Part shown: positions 1-10,148 of the stretch, piece by piece
Numbering within the stretch: position 1 is the first letter of the stretch
Layout: the number at the start of each line of letters is the position of its first letter
Source of the DNA: Deuterostichococcus epilithicus
Taxonomy: Eukaryota; Chlorophyta; Trebouxiophyceae; Prasiolales; Stichococcaceae
DNA: 64,000 nt
Direction of reading: 5' to 3'
NCBI GenBank assembly: GCA_033439295.1
Contig: JAVTLE010000016.1
Span: 2,604,001 to 2,668,000, forward strand
The notes under the pieces: generated by a model
What the model saw: only the letters and a program-made list of their open reading frames with translations
Told to the model about the DNA's origin: nothing
Databases searched by the model: none
Program-made: the position numbers and the translations under genes

Positions 1-3000
1 TGTAGCCCACATCACAGGGAGAGCAATGGCAAGGGTGCGCACGATGCAAGGCAGGCGTCAAAGCGTGGTGGGACACCAGTGCAGAAGGGGATGTGCCAGA
101 GGTGGGGTGGGGGCCCCCGTGCAGACGCCCGAATTGCTCCATCATGGCAAGCTCCAGCACTGCTAGGGGCATCTGCTCTGCAAGCAGCACGGGGCTGCTG
201 GGAAGGCAAAAGGCACGAGGCACAAGGCATAAGGGGGGTTTGAATGTCAGCTTGCGGTCAAGCTGTGGCAAAATGTGCATGTTCCAGCCGACGGACAGGG
301 CTGGGCCGGCATCCCGTTGTGGGCCACTGCACAACTGGGCTAGTCGTGGGCTGCTGCACACCAGCGGGCATCCCATCACGTACCAGCACCGCTGAGCCTG
401 TGCAACCCTGTACCCGGAAAACGCCCCATCCGCTGCGTGGGCGGCGCAGCCGCGCCGACGCTGCCCCAGGGCGGCAGCCGCCGCCCGCAGCCCCGGCAGC
501 AAGGGCGCGGCGTTCCCAGCAGGCCCTGCGCCCCAGCAAGAACTGCAGAAAGGGAACATGCAGAAACACCACCGAGCTGCACCTCAGTCTGGCTCATAAG
601 CTGCGCGAAGCCGCCCCCCTGCTGCATGAGCTCGTCGTAGGTGCCCGCCTCCGACACCCGGCCGCCGCACATGTACAGGATCCTGTCCGCCGGCCGCGCA
701 TACTGCAGCTGGTTGGTCACCAGGATGCGGGTCCTGCGGCATGACGACCACCCATCGTTTCGTGCTTTGATGCTGTCTCGTGCAGGACCGGCACAGGCAG
801 GTCCTGCAAGTCCTTTGAGCCGTCCGCCATGCGGAGGGCCTTCTCTGCCAGCCGGGCGTGCCGCAGCCGGCTGGTCACCAGACTGCGCGTCCTGCGGGCA
901 GCGGAGGCGCAGGACCTTTTTGACGTCCAGCTCCACAGGCGCATGGCCCACACGAGCGCAAGCGCAAGCGCAATGTTCCGACCGCCCGCCAACATTGCGA
1001 GCGGTGCCGGGTTGTTGCACCTTGCTGCAGCAGCATCTGCAGGCGCGGAGGCTTTTGTCATCGCCTTATTCGGTGTTCTGTGTGCAGGGAGAGGAAGCAG
1101 GGGGAGAGGAGGCAAGGGGAAGCGGCAGGCGCACTTGTCGGCCCAAGCGCCTGTCACCGCCTTGCTGAAAACCTCCTGCGCCACGCGCGCGTCCAGCGCT
1201 GACAGCGGGTCGTCCAGCAGGATGTTGTCCGCGTCGGAGTATGCCGCACGCGCAATCGCGATGCTAAAGGCAAAAGAAAGGTGTCTCAACTGCAGCGCGC
1301 ACCATATGGCATTGTCAGCATTTTGGATAGGTAGCCGAGCCCTGCACAGCGCGGCGCCTCTCCAGCCTGGCCTTTGCCCGAGGCACTGCAACGCTGCACT
1401 GCGGCACAAAAGGGCCTGGGAACCGAGGGGCGGCCTGCGGAATTTGGGCGCGGCAGCGCACCGTTGCTTCTGGCCGCCGCTCACATTGACGCCGCGCTCG
1501 CCAAGCTCCGTCTCGTCCCCGGCTGCGGGCGCGCATCAGAACCTTCAGGGCTCTGTATGGACGTGCAGCCTGTCAGCAAGTGAAGCCGCCCGATTTTGCA
1601 GGCTCCGCAGCAAGGCAGCGCTGCAGGGCGGCGACGCCGGCCGCCTGGTGGGATGGCTGTCTGACTTCATCCAGGTCATTACTGTCTACACTGTCAGCAG
1701 GCACCGAGTGCGGCGGACGTATGAGTAAACACGGCGCGTGGTGCACCCTTCCAGATGCACAATGATTTGAAACGATTTCTAGATAAAATCGAAAAATATT
1801 GAACTTAATGCAACACGCCAACTGCAGTGTATTTGATGCGGCCCTCTTGGATGATCATTAACCCTCTTGCAGCGCAACAGGCGCCTGCTCTGCTCACCGG
1901 GCATCTGCAGCAGGTCGGAGATGAGGGAAGAGACCTCCAGGGCGCTGTTGTAGCGGGCCTCGTCGAAGGGCAGCCCGAACAGAATGTTGTCCCGCACTGT
2001 GGCGCCGCCGTAGATGAATGCCGCCTGTGCAGCAAGTATATAGAAAAGAGTTTCGTAGAGACATGTTCACTGACGCGCAGCGTAGATACCAGGCCTGGAA
2101 GCATGCCCATGCGTGACGCACTGTGCGCCCGTATCCTCCAACGACAGCGGCGGTGTGCGCATGCAGCCTGTAGATGAGTGACCCGCTTGCATGTCGGCAG
2201 CCGGCCCCACAGAGCTTGGCACTGGAGCAGGAAACAAGCACCTAAGATGGGCGGCACAGTGACTAAGTCGGTATGTGAACCGAATGCACACACCTGGGGC
2301 ACGTAGGCGATGCGGCCGTGCACCTCAACCGGTTGCCCAGCAACCTGCTGCATGAGGCCCAGCGCTGCACCCAGCATCGAAGATTTGCCGCTTCCTGTGG
2401 CGGGCAGCAACAGCGTGGCGTCAGCAGGGTCCGGCTATTAAAAGCGAGGGCACTGCCCAGCAGCACTTTGCCTCGTGTGTGATGTCGCTGGTGGCTATGA
2501 AATTGCGGCTGTTGCCATGCCAGAAATCCTGAAGTACTTGTGTTTGAAAGACTGGCATGGCCTATGTCTGGCGCCGACGCCTGCGGTGAAGCTGCCAGCG
2601 GGACTGGGTGATGATGCTGCTCTCCTGAATTGCAAACTGGCGGGCGCCTACCTGTGGGGCCAACGATGGCCACGAAGCTGCCGGCAGGGACCGTGACATC
2701 GATGTCCATGAGGGTGGCGGGCGCCGCCAAGTCCCACGTGAACTCGCCGGTGATGACCACGCCTGGCTCGCCTGCGGCGAGGCGGAAGCCTCAGCTGGTC
2801 GACGACTGTCTCGTCCGCCTGGAGGGACGCTAGCCCTCAGCAGGTGGCGGCGTCTGTGGCACCGCCAGCTCCCAGGAGGAAGTCGTCTGTGGCACCGCCG
2901 GTTCACAGGAGGAAGTCGTCTGTGGCACCGCCAGTTCCCAGGAGGAAGTCCCGAACTGCCATGCCCGACGTGCCTGCACGCGCCAAGGCGCTCCGCAGCA

Positions 3001-6000
3001 AGTAGGACCCAGTTGCGGCAGCACAACAGACTGGGCAGTCCTCACCCTTTTCCACGGGCGGCTGCAGCGGCAGATCGGGCTGCTCATCGGCGGCGAGGAA
3101 CGCCTGGATGCGGTTCAGCGCCACGCGAGCATTGATGACCTGGCTGATGAGCTGCGGCAGCTGGAACAGCGGCATGCGCAGCACCGTGAACAGCGACAGC
3201 GATGTGAACGCCTGCGCAAGCAGAGGGGGCCACATATGTGTCAGGCTCACTCACAGCACCAAGCTGGAACAGCAGCGTGCGCAGCACCGTGAACACCGAC
3301 TGCGATGTAAAAGCCAAACTGCGAGGGAGTTTGGGCGCTGAGGTGGCAAGGGATATTGGTCGAAACTTGGGTGGGAAGGACAGCCAACGGACAGGCAAGC
3401 TGCAAGTGAAACGGTTGCAAAGCAAGGATGTGTCTGCAGCTGCAGTCTGCCATCGGCAGCTGTAAGATTGGGACACCTTAATCTCTGCTTTGGCCTCGCA
3501 GCAAAGCAAGCAAGATGTGGACAACACACAGTGGACGGGTGGACATGGCTAGGGCTATGGCACACCTTGGCGGCGGTAAGGTTGTTGCCCATGAGGATGT
3601 AGGTCGTGAAGGTGGCGACGGAGACAACGGTGGGGATTGCGTTGAGCAGGAAGACGTTGGTGGAGTCGATGATAAAGGTCTTCCACAGGATGCCTAGCTC
3701 GGCGTTGCGCACGCGCTGGATGCGCTGCCAGAAGGAGTCCTGCGCACGAATTGCAGGCAGTTTAACACTCAAATCTGTTTTGGCATCTCTCGACCATACC
3801 CTTTCGAAACTTCCATGATCCTTGCAGTATTTGCTGATTGCATACGGTTGTGAGTCGCTAGCAACGTCCTCCAAAAGACGGCGGGCCTGTGGGGCGCTCC
3901 AGGTATGCTCTGCTGCCAGCTGCACATAGCCCCTTGATGTGGACTGCGGCTGACGCGCCAGCTGGACGGCTGACGCGCCAGCTGGGCAGCTGACTTGGGT
4001 TTTTAGCAATAGTTACACAGACAGTACAACAGTGAAGTTTTGACAGAAGCAACTGTTTGCTTCAGCCACTCCCCCTGCCGGCCAGCCAAGCGCAGCTCGC
4101 CGCATGTGGCGCACCATGCTGAGCTGACAGCGGCACCTTTCATTCTTTGCGCACCATTACTGATCAGCACACCTTCGCCACATGACAGGTGATGTCAGAA
4201 GAAGAAGAGAGTGACCCCACCTCCCAGGCAGAGCACTTGATGACGTCAATGCCGCCAATGACCTCGCCCTCCAGCTTCGACCGCTCGTCCGTCTGCGCGA
4301 GGGCACGCTTCAGCAGCCGCGCCGACCGCCGCACCAGTAGCGCCTGTTGTTTTATTCACAAAAGTCAGTTCATGTTCAGGGTCGATTGCTGCAAGAGCTG
4401 CTGACTGCGTCACTGCGCCTGCGCTGGCGCCCGCGCCGGCGCCCGCGCCGGCGCCTGTTCAGCGCCCTGGCCTCACGCCGCACCAGCAGCGCCTGCGGAA
4501 GAAGGAAGTGCACTGAGGGGAGGATAGCAAGTTCTCCTGACGAGCGCTGACGGGGGCCGTCCTGCGGGACCGGCGGCCCAGTTCAGCAGCCTCGCAGAGC
4601 GCCGCAGCGGCAGCGCCTGCAGACCTTGGCACTAATTCCTCCTAACTAGCGGCACGGGCAGCAGCTTTCTGCCTGTGCCACGTGTCAGCTTGCGCGCAGA
4701 GAGCGCAGCACCACCGGCCTTTGCCAAGAAGTGTCTCAAAAGCTCACAGGAAACCTCAAGTTCAAGCCCTGCACATAATGGGACGGGGGGAGGAGAATCG
4801 CTGAGGAATTTGTCGTTCCCTAGGCGGTGCTGACAGCGAGTGTGCAATCACCCCACAGCTGCCTCAGCAGGCTGGCGGTGCAGCAGAAAATTGTTACTGG
4901 CAGCGCCGGCGCGGGCATGTCACTGGCAGCGCCGAAGGATGGACAGGGCATGCACCTGGATGGGCATCATCAGAAGGAGAACCACCAGAGCGACCAGGCT
5001 GCAGGGCAAGGCAAAACGAAAATTGTTCGTCGGACATCCAAACAAGCAGCAGCAACACGAGCTCTCAAGGCGACACGGTCCGCAGCTGCACCTGGCCCAG
5101 CCCAGTTGGAAGTACAGCATCGTCATGGAACCTGCGCAGCAGACGGGTAACGGGTAACGCCGTGACCTACCGAGCAGCAAGGCAACTGCTTGCAGCACAA
5201 ACGCTTCAACACTACAGGTGCATTTGCAGTGGCACCTCGCATGGGCGCGGGGCCCACAGGGCGGCAATAGGGGCCGAGTCGTGCGGCAGACAGGAAGGCA
5301 CGGCGCACCAATGATGCGCAGCGGCGAGGAGAGCAGGCCCAGGCCACTAGTGGACAGCTGGTAGATGGTCTCCGCGTCGCTGGTCACATGGCTGAAAATG
5401 CGGCCGGAGGAGAACTGCGCCCGCGCCGATGGCGTCAGGAACAGGATCTGCATGTGGGGGGAAAGAGCGAGACTATCAGCCGAAGGTAGAGAATTGCGCA
5501 TGTGCCGACGGCGTCAGGAACAGGATCTGCATGTGGGGGAGGAGGGCTGGACCGTCAGCCAGAGGTGGCACTGCCTGGAAGGACAGGCGGACAGTCCTGC
5601 AACTGCAGGCGCAGGAGACACATTCGAGACTGCTTGCTCACGCCAAGAAGGAGGACCCGAATGTGGGATCGAGCAGCCTTTCGGAGTAGATGCATCAGGC
5701 ATCGGCATCTACTGGCAGATGCTCACACTGTACAGCCTCGACTTCTGTCCCTACGAGGACGTGCTGCTCACCTTGCGGAAGACCTCGTGTGTGAGGACGC
5801 CCCGCAGCCGGAATCCCGCTCGCACGACACGCTGGAAGTGCTGGTTGTCGCACACAGTGCCCACCAGCAGACCGCACAGCATAGCGGTCGCATACATGTA
5901 GCCTTTGCCCTGCACAGCAGTTCAACGATGCGATTCAACAAGGCAGGATGTGAATGACAAAGACGACGCCCACCATGGCGCTCAGCCCTCGCACAGTGAC

Positions 6001-8935
6001 CTCCCAGAATGGTTGCCGCAGCGATCCAGAACAGCTTCTCTGGCAGGACATCTGCCATGGACGCTGCCAAATTACACTCAGCGACAGAGGTAGCGCCTCC
6101 TGCCTAGCGAGGGACAGGAATCGTGCAGTGCTGTGTTATCGTGCCTGCCCATCTGGGTGTTAGATNTGGGCCGGGGGGGGGTGGGTGTGCAGGCGTATGC
6201 AACAGTATCGCCGGAGCAGGCCTGTAATTTCGAAGTGTCGGGGAATGCAAAGGCGCACCTGGGCATCGCCGCTCTGAATGACGTCCAACAGTTTGTTGAG
6301 GAAGAAGGGCCCCACGAACTGCGCACAGTCGTTGAGCAGCTTGAACGGCACTGCCGTCAAAAACAGCCAGCTGACCGTCCGCCAGCAGGCGCGCGCCTGC
6401 AGGACAGCGCAGCAGCAAGGGAATCGAAACAGGGCCACTGGCATTTGGTGCGCCGACATATCGAGCGCCGTCCCTGTCAGCAACCTCAGTGGCTGTGCGG
6501 TACGCCAGCAACACACATGGCCATAGCCCTTGGCAGGGCGCCAGCACTATGGTTCGGGACAGAAGGCACGCCCCAACACATGCATATTTAGCGCCTCAGC
6601 AACGATCAGGACGGAGGCAGGCCTGCAGGCCCCGGCAGCGCCGCACCTATACGAAGCGGACATGCAAGCCTCACCAGCGACGGGCCGGCGGGCTTCTGCA
6701 GCTCATCGTGCCAGTGGGATCGGAAATCCCGCGATACGACGCCCACGCGGTCGTCGTCCGCCAGGTGGAAGATGTCATCCGCATCCAGCGGCTGCTTGTA
6801 GCCCTGACGGCAACAGGATGGCGAGGCTGAGCATCAGACGACATGCTGGTTGAAGTGGTTTCGTCTGCAGCCACTCCTCGAGCTCGACCAGTGCATCCAG
6901 CCATCACGCCAGGCAGCTGCACCTTCTTCATGAGGGGCGACATCCAGGAGAACGTGGCGATGGACAGCAGGTTGGCCTTGGACTCGGGGTTGACGCGCGC
7001 TGCCTCGCCCGCTGGTAGGTCCGCCAGCGGCTGCGCAGCACGACATGCAGCATTTGGCCACCTGTTTGTGCAAGACGCCATAGCGGTGGGTGGATGCTAA
7101 CCTTGACGTGCGCCGCCTTGCCTCGTGCGCTGCCTTGCCTGCTGGCAGGTGTGCCGGCGGCTGCGCGACAATCAGGTGCGATGGCTTCTGCAAACCCTTC
7201 GAAGCCTGCTCTCCGGGAGGAGGGCTCAAATCTCCACAGGGGCGGTCTCCCTCTGTGCACATGGATGTCGTCGGATGCATGCTGCAGGGGCAGACGTGCG
7301 TGACAATTGGTCTGGCGGCACACTTGTCAACAGGCAGCCATGGCAGCGCCGCTCCAAGTGCCTTCTCACCAAGCACATAACAACACCCCAGCCCTTCAGA
7401 TGCCTCTGCCTTCGTGTCGCACTGCCCATTCGACAGCCCGCATAGCTGCCGCCCCAGCTGCACAGTATGCAGCCGCAGGACGGACGAACGCGCACCAGGT
7501 AGCCGTCCTCGCGGGCGGAGTACAGCAGCAGCGCCTCTCTGGACGGCCAGTGGCCCAGGCTCAGGGCGGCCACCATCGCGACGCCGCCGCAGTAGACCAT
7601 GTAGAGCCAGAAGAAGTAGTGGTGCGCCGGCGCCAGCCGCAGCACCAGCCTGCAGGCGGTGGGAGTGTGGATTCGACGTTGCGGCTGCAGCGTTGGAGAC
7701 CTCATCAGCGACTCTCAGCGGCTGGTGCAGGCGGGCAGCCGCAGCGCAAGGCCATGCAGCAGCCGACTGCTTGCGATGTGCGCTGTGCCGGACAGACGTA
7801 TGTGTTGGACCCAAATGCTTGTGATCGGCCGACGCAGCCTGCCTGGTGCCTCTGGTCCCGATCCAAGCCAGGTTCCACCTGGACAAAGCTGCAATAGCCA
7901 CACCTGAACTTGGCCAGTTCAGCGGCCAGGATGAGGACCAGCGGGAAGCGGCGCAGCCAGGTGTAACGCGGCGAGTAGCGTCCAGCCAGCTCGGTGGCGA
8001 ACACCGCCGCCAGCAGCGCCCAGGAGACTGCCGCCAGCGCAAAGCCTGCGCGACGGCTTGCGGCGTCGGTAGCTGCCCGGCTCCTTGGAGCCAGCGCTTG
8101 CAACTGTTAAGGTGCGCTAAATGCAGTCGCGGCGGTCTGGTCGAGGCGCGTCCAGCCTCGAACGGCGCCGACCCCAGCAGGACGGCCTTGCGCAGGGCTG
8201 ACACAAGACCCTGGGACGTGCGACCTCACCCGTCCACTCGAAGGGCGCCATGCCATGCCGGTGGCCGCCATGCTGCGGCAGCAGCGTCGCGCCCGCGATG
8301 CGGCCCTGCAGCTGGAACAGCGTCAACAGCAGCGCGGCAACGCAGGTGGCGCCGCCCACGGCGTGCAGCGCCCAGGCGGACCCGCGCAGCCGGTACCTGT
8401 CGGTGCGGCGCGAGCGCAGCTGCGACAGCCGCGCCAGCGCCAGCACGATGGCGGTGAGATGCGCGCCGCCTGCACCGGAGGAGATGGCACCGGTGTGGGC
8501 ACACACCCCGTTTGCAGCTTGGACACGAAGCGCCCGAACCACCATTGGTGTGATGAGAGGCACAGGCACAGGCAGATCGCTTTGGCACAAGACAGACTGG
8601 GGCATGCAAAGGCACGTGGCGGGCGCAGCCAGGACGCGCACCCAGCAGCACGATGTCAGTGAAGCAGGGGGTGTAGCCGCCAAACCAATTGTGAAAGACT
8701 CCATCGTTCGCCCTGGAGAGGCACAGGGCATGATGACTGTTGGACACGGGCGACCAGCCGCTGCCAAGCTGATTGATGCATCATGTCGGCAACGAAGACA
8801 GATTGACGCAAGTGTGCATCCGCCGACGGGCGCTGCTGCCGCAGGTGTTGGCCGTCCAACCTGGGATGGCAGAAGCCGTCGAGGGCGTGATACGGCACCG
8901 ACAGCGCCACGCCAAACGCTGTGTTGGCGGCCTGC
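1..8935 (-). CDS. ABCC (MRP) transporter, plant ABCC1/ABCC2-like, 3' half outside window
   Basis: This is the 5' half of a full-length ABC subfamily C exporter, read as many exons from about 8.9 kb down to 0.57 kb. In order I see: an N-terminal membrane region with GGYTPCFTDIVLLG (about 8.69-8.65 kb); a further TM segment (8.1-7.9 kb); NLLSIATFSWMSPLMKK (about 7.0 kb); LNDCAQFVGPFFLNKLLD of TMD1 (6.3 kb); GYMYATAMLCGLLVGTVC (5.9 kb); ERSKLEGEVIGGIDVIKC (4.25 kb); AFTSLSLFTVLRMPLFQLP (3.2 kb). NBD1 has Walker A GPTGSGKSS split by an intron (2.65/2.40 kb), signature VSGGQKQR (1.48 kb), Walker B NILLDDPLSALD (1.2 kb) and LVTNQLQY (0.7 kb). These match the land-plant ABCC1/2 clade, vacuolar exporters of glutathione conjugates and related anions; the substrate here is inferred only. 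TMD2 and NBD2 lie beyond base 1. The start is uncertain: ATG at 8935 leads to ALDGFCHPRLDG, which resembles the plant N-terminus, but ATG at 8747 is also possible. There is an N at 6166. Confidence 0.9.
689..898 (-). repeat. Diverged second copy of the NBD1 H-loop exon start
   Basis: Bases 689-740 encode, on the minus strand, the exon beginning TRILVTNQLQYARPAD, directly after a cgcag splice acceptor. Bases 847-898, on the 5' side in the gene, hold a second version that also starts after a cgcag acceptor. It reads TRSLVTSRLRHARLAE in the corresponding frame. Only the first is followed by the expected ABC sequence ILYMCGGRVSEAGTYDEL, so the second is a decoy or alternative exon. Confidence 0.7.
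2852..2950. repeat. Three tandem copies of a 33-base unit
   Basis: Units at 2852-2884, 2885-2917 and 2918-2950 start gtctgtggcaccgcc and end caggaggaagtc, with a few substitutions between copies. They lie between the exon ending LQPPVEKG (about 3.06 kb) and the exon starting VVITGEFTWD (about 2.76 kb) of the ABC transporter gene. They are therefore most likely intronic, although one minus frame is open across them. Confidence 0.85.
3159..3315 (-). repeat. Duplicated transmembrane exon segment in the ABC gene
   Basis: The 54 bases at 3159-3212 (AFTSLSLFTVLRMPLFQL) recur at 3262-3315 with six differences, giving AFTSQSVFTVLRTLLFQL. The upstream copy runs into a GTGAGT donor-like site. With its nearest CAG acceptor it would be read in a different frame, so it looks like a decayed or alternatively used exon. 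Confidence 0.8.
4309..4619 (-). repeat. Three copies of one exon start in the ABC gene
   Basis: The same 38-base segment occurs at 4309-4346, 4458-4495 and 4582-4619. On the minus strand each copy follows a CAG acceptor and reads ALLVRRSARLLK, ALLVRREARALN and ALPLRRSARLLN. Only the 4309-4346 copy continues into the expected RALAQTDERSKLEGEV. The other two sit upstream in the same intron. Confidence 0.8.
4421..4456. repeat. GC-only 12-base tandem repeat
   Basis: About three copies of a gcgccggcgccc unit lie in an intron of the ABC gene, between the second copy of the duplicated exon start and the true exon. Confidence 0.8.
5412..5539 (-). repeat. Duplicated exon start (ILFLTPSARAQFS) in the ABC gene
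   Basis: The 49 bases at 5412-5460 and 5491-5539 differ at about five positions. The lower copy continues as SSGRIFSHVTSDAETIYQ, matching TMD1 of ABCC proteins. The upper copy reads ILFLTPSAHAQFS and then diverges. Confidence 0.8.
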
Positions 8936-10148
8936 ATGACGGGGCGGCCTGCCTGCACCTGGCCACTGGGGGCACCAGCGCGCCGAGGGGTACCGCCTGC
9001 CGCTGCACAGGCGTGACAAGACCCCTTTTTGGTTGCACTAAAGGTGCAACGCATGCTCTCTTCAAGCGTGGTGATTTGTATGCGCGTGCTCCTGTTGGAG
9101 CACGAGATATGGAGGATTTGACAGTGTCGCTGCAGGCCCTGCTGCAACACAACGCAGTGTATCATGAAATTCTCTACGCAGATCTTGACATGGTCTGCGA
9201 TCGGGCCACCTCGCAGCGCGAAGCAGTGTGCAGTGTGTTACAACGATGCGAATAAGTAAGCATCAACCAGACAAAACTCAACGGCTGTGATAGACGAAGT
9301 GTGCTCATCTTAAGTCATTGTGAAGGTATCAAGCCGTCATCAATGTTTATCGGCGATGTGTGAGGCACAGAATGGGCGCTTCTGATAAAGGGCATGCGTA
9401 CTTTCACAGGAAGATGCCGCGAGGCCTCCTCGTCGCTATACACCTCCCTGCCCTGTCAAGAGCCAATCAACTGGCAATGCGGAGCGCGCTTACCTTATTA
9501 TGTGCATGCGTGGCGTGTCGTCACAGTGGAATCTGTCGGACAGCGCGGGGGCTTGCCTGGCGTATTCCATCCCCTGTGCTGTAAGGACTTCGAATTCGCT
9601 CGCACTGCAGAATCCCATTCAACAGCACGGATCCACAGCTGCAATTGCAATGGCCGCGATCGTTATTGCGCTGACCGTCGAGTAGGCATTGCGGTCTGAA
9701 GGATCACAGTGAGGCGTCTGAGCTTGCAGGCGCTGCAAGGCAGCAAAACCAGGCTATTCTGCCGTCCATGCACAGCACAGCTGGCATCAGTTTCGAAGAT
9801 AGCAAATCCGCTTTTGAGACGCGCGCGGCGATGGTGTGGGCTTGCATCTGACTGATTATCGACCAAACCTGCGTCAGCACGGGCGCTCGCTGCGGGGCTG
9901 TTGTCAGGTGCCTCGCTTTTGGCCCAGCCTGGCCCACCTCCATTCGAGTTCTGCTTGGCGGGACTTCATGCCTGCAAGGCTGCCGCCCTGACGCCCTCGC
10001 TCAGAGCATCGTATGGATGGTGGTGAAGAGGCATGCACACTTTCAAGGGCACGTTCGGCCCGTTGCAAGCTGTCGTGCTTCGCATGCTGGGACACAAGCA
10101 CAGGACCTTGCTGCTGCCGGCCTGCAGGCGACCCGACGGTGGTGCAAT
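8936..10148. promoter_or_regulatory. Divergent intergenic region between ABC and first F-box gene
   Basis: The two flanking genes point away from each other, so both promoters should lie here. I see no protein-like exon, repeat array or RNA gene. A small perfect inverted repeat (gttgcac at 9032-9038 and gtgcaac at 9044-9050) is the only visible structure. The F-box gene may extend upstream of 10149. Confidence 0.4.

Noticed and set aside
1-570. Next exon of the ABC transporter on the minus strand
   Set aside because: The linker region before TMD2 is poorly conserved and no frame gave a convincing ABCC segment, so I did not assign an exon.
9032-9050. gttgcac/gtgcaac inverted repeat as a terminator
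   Set aside because: Seven-base arms without a U-run in a eukaryotic intergenic region; common by chance.
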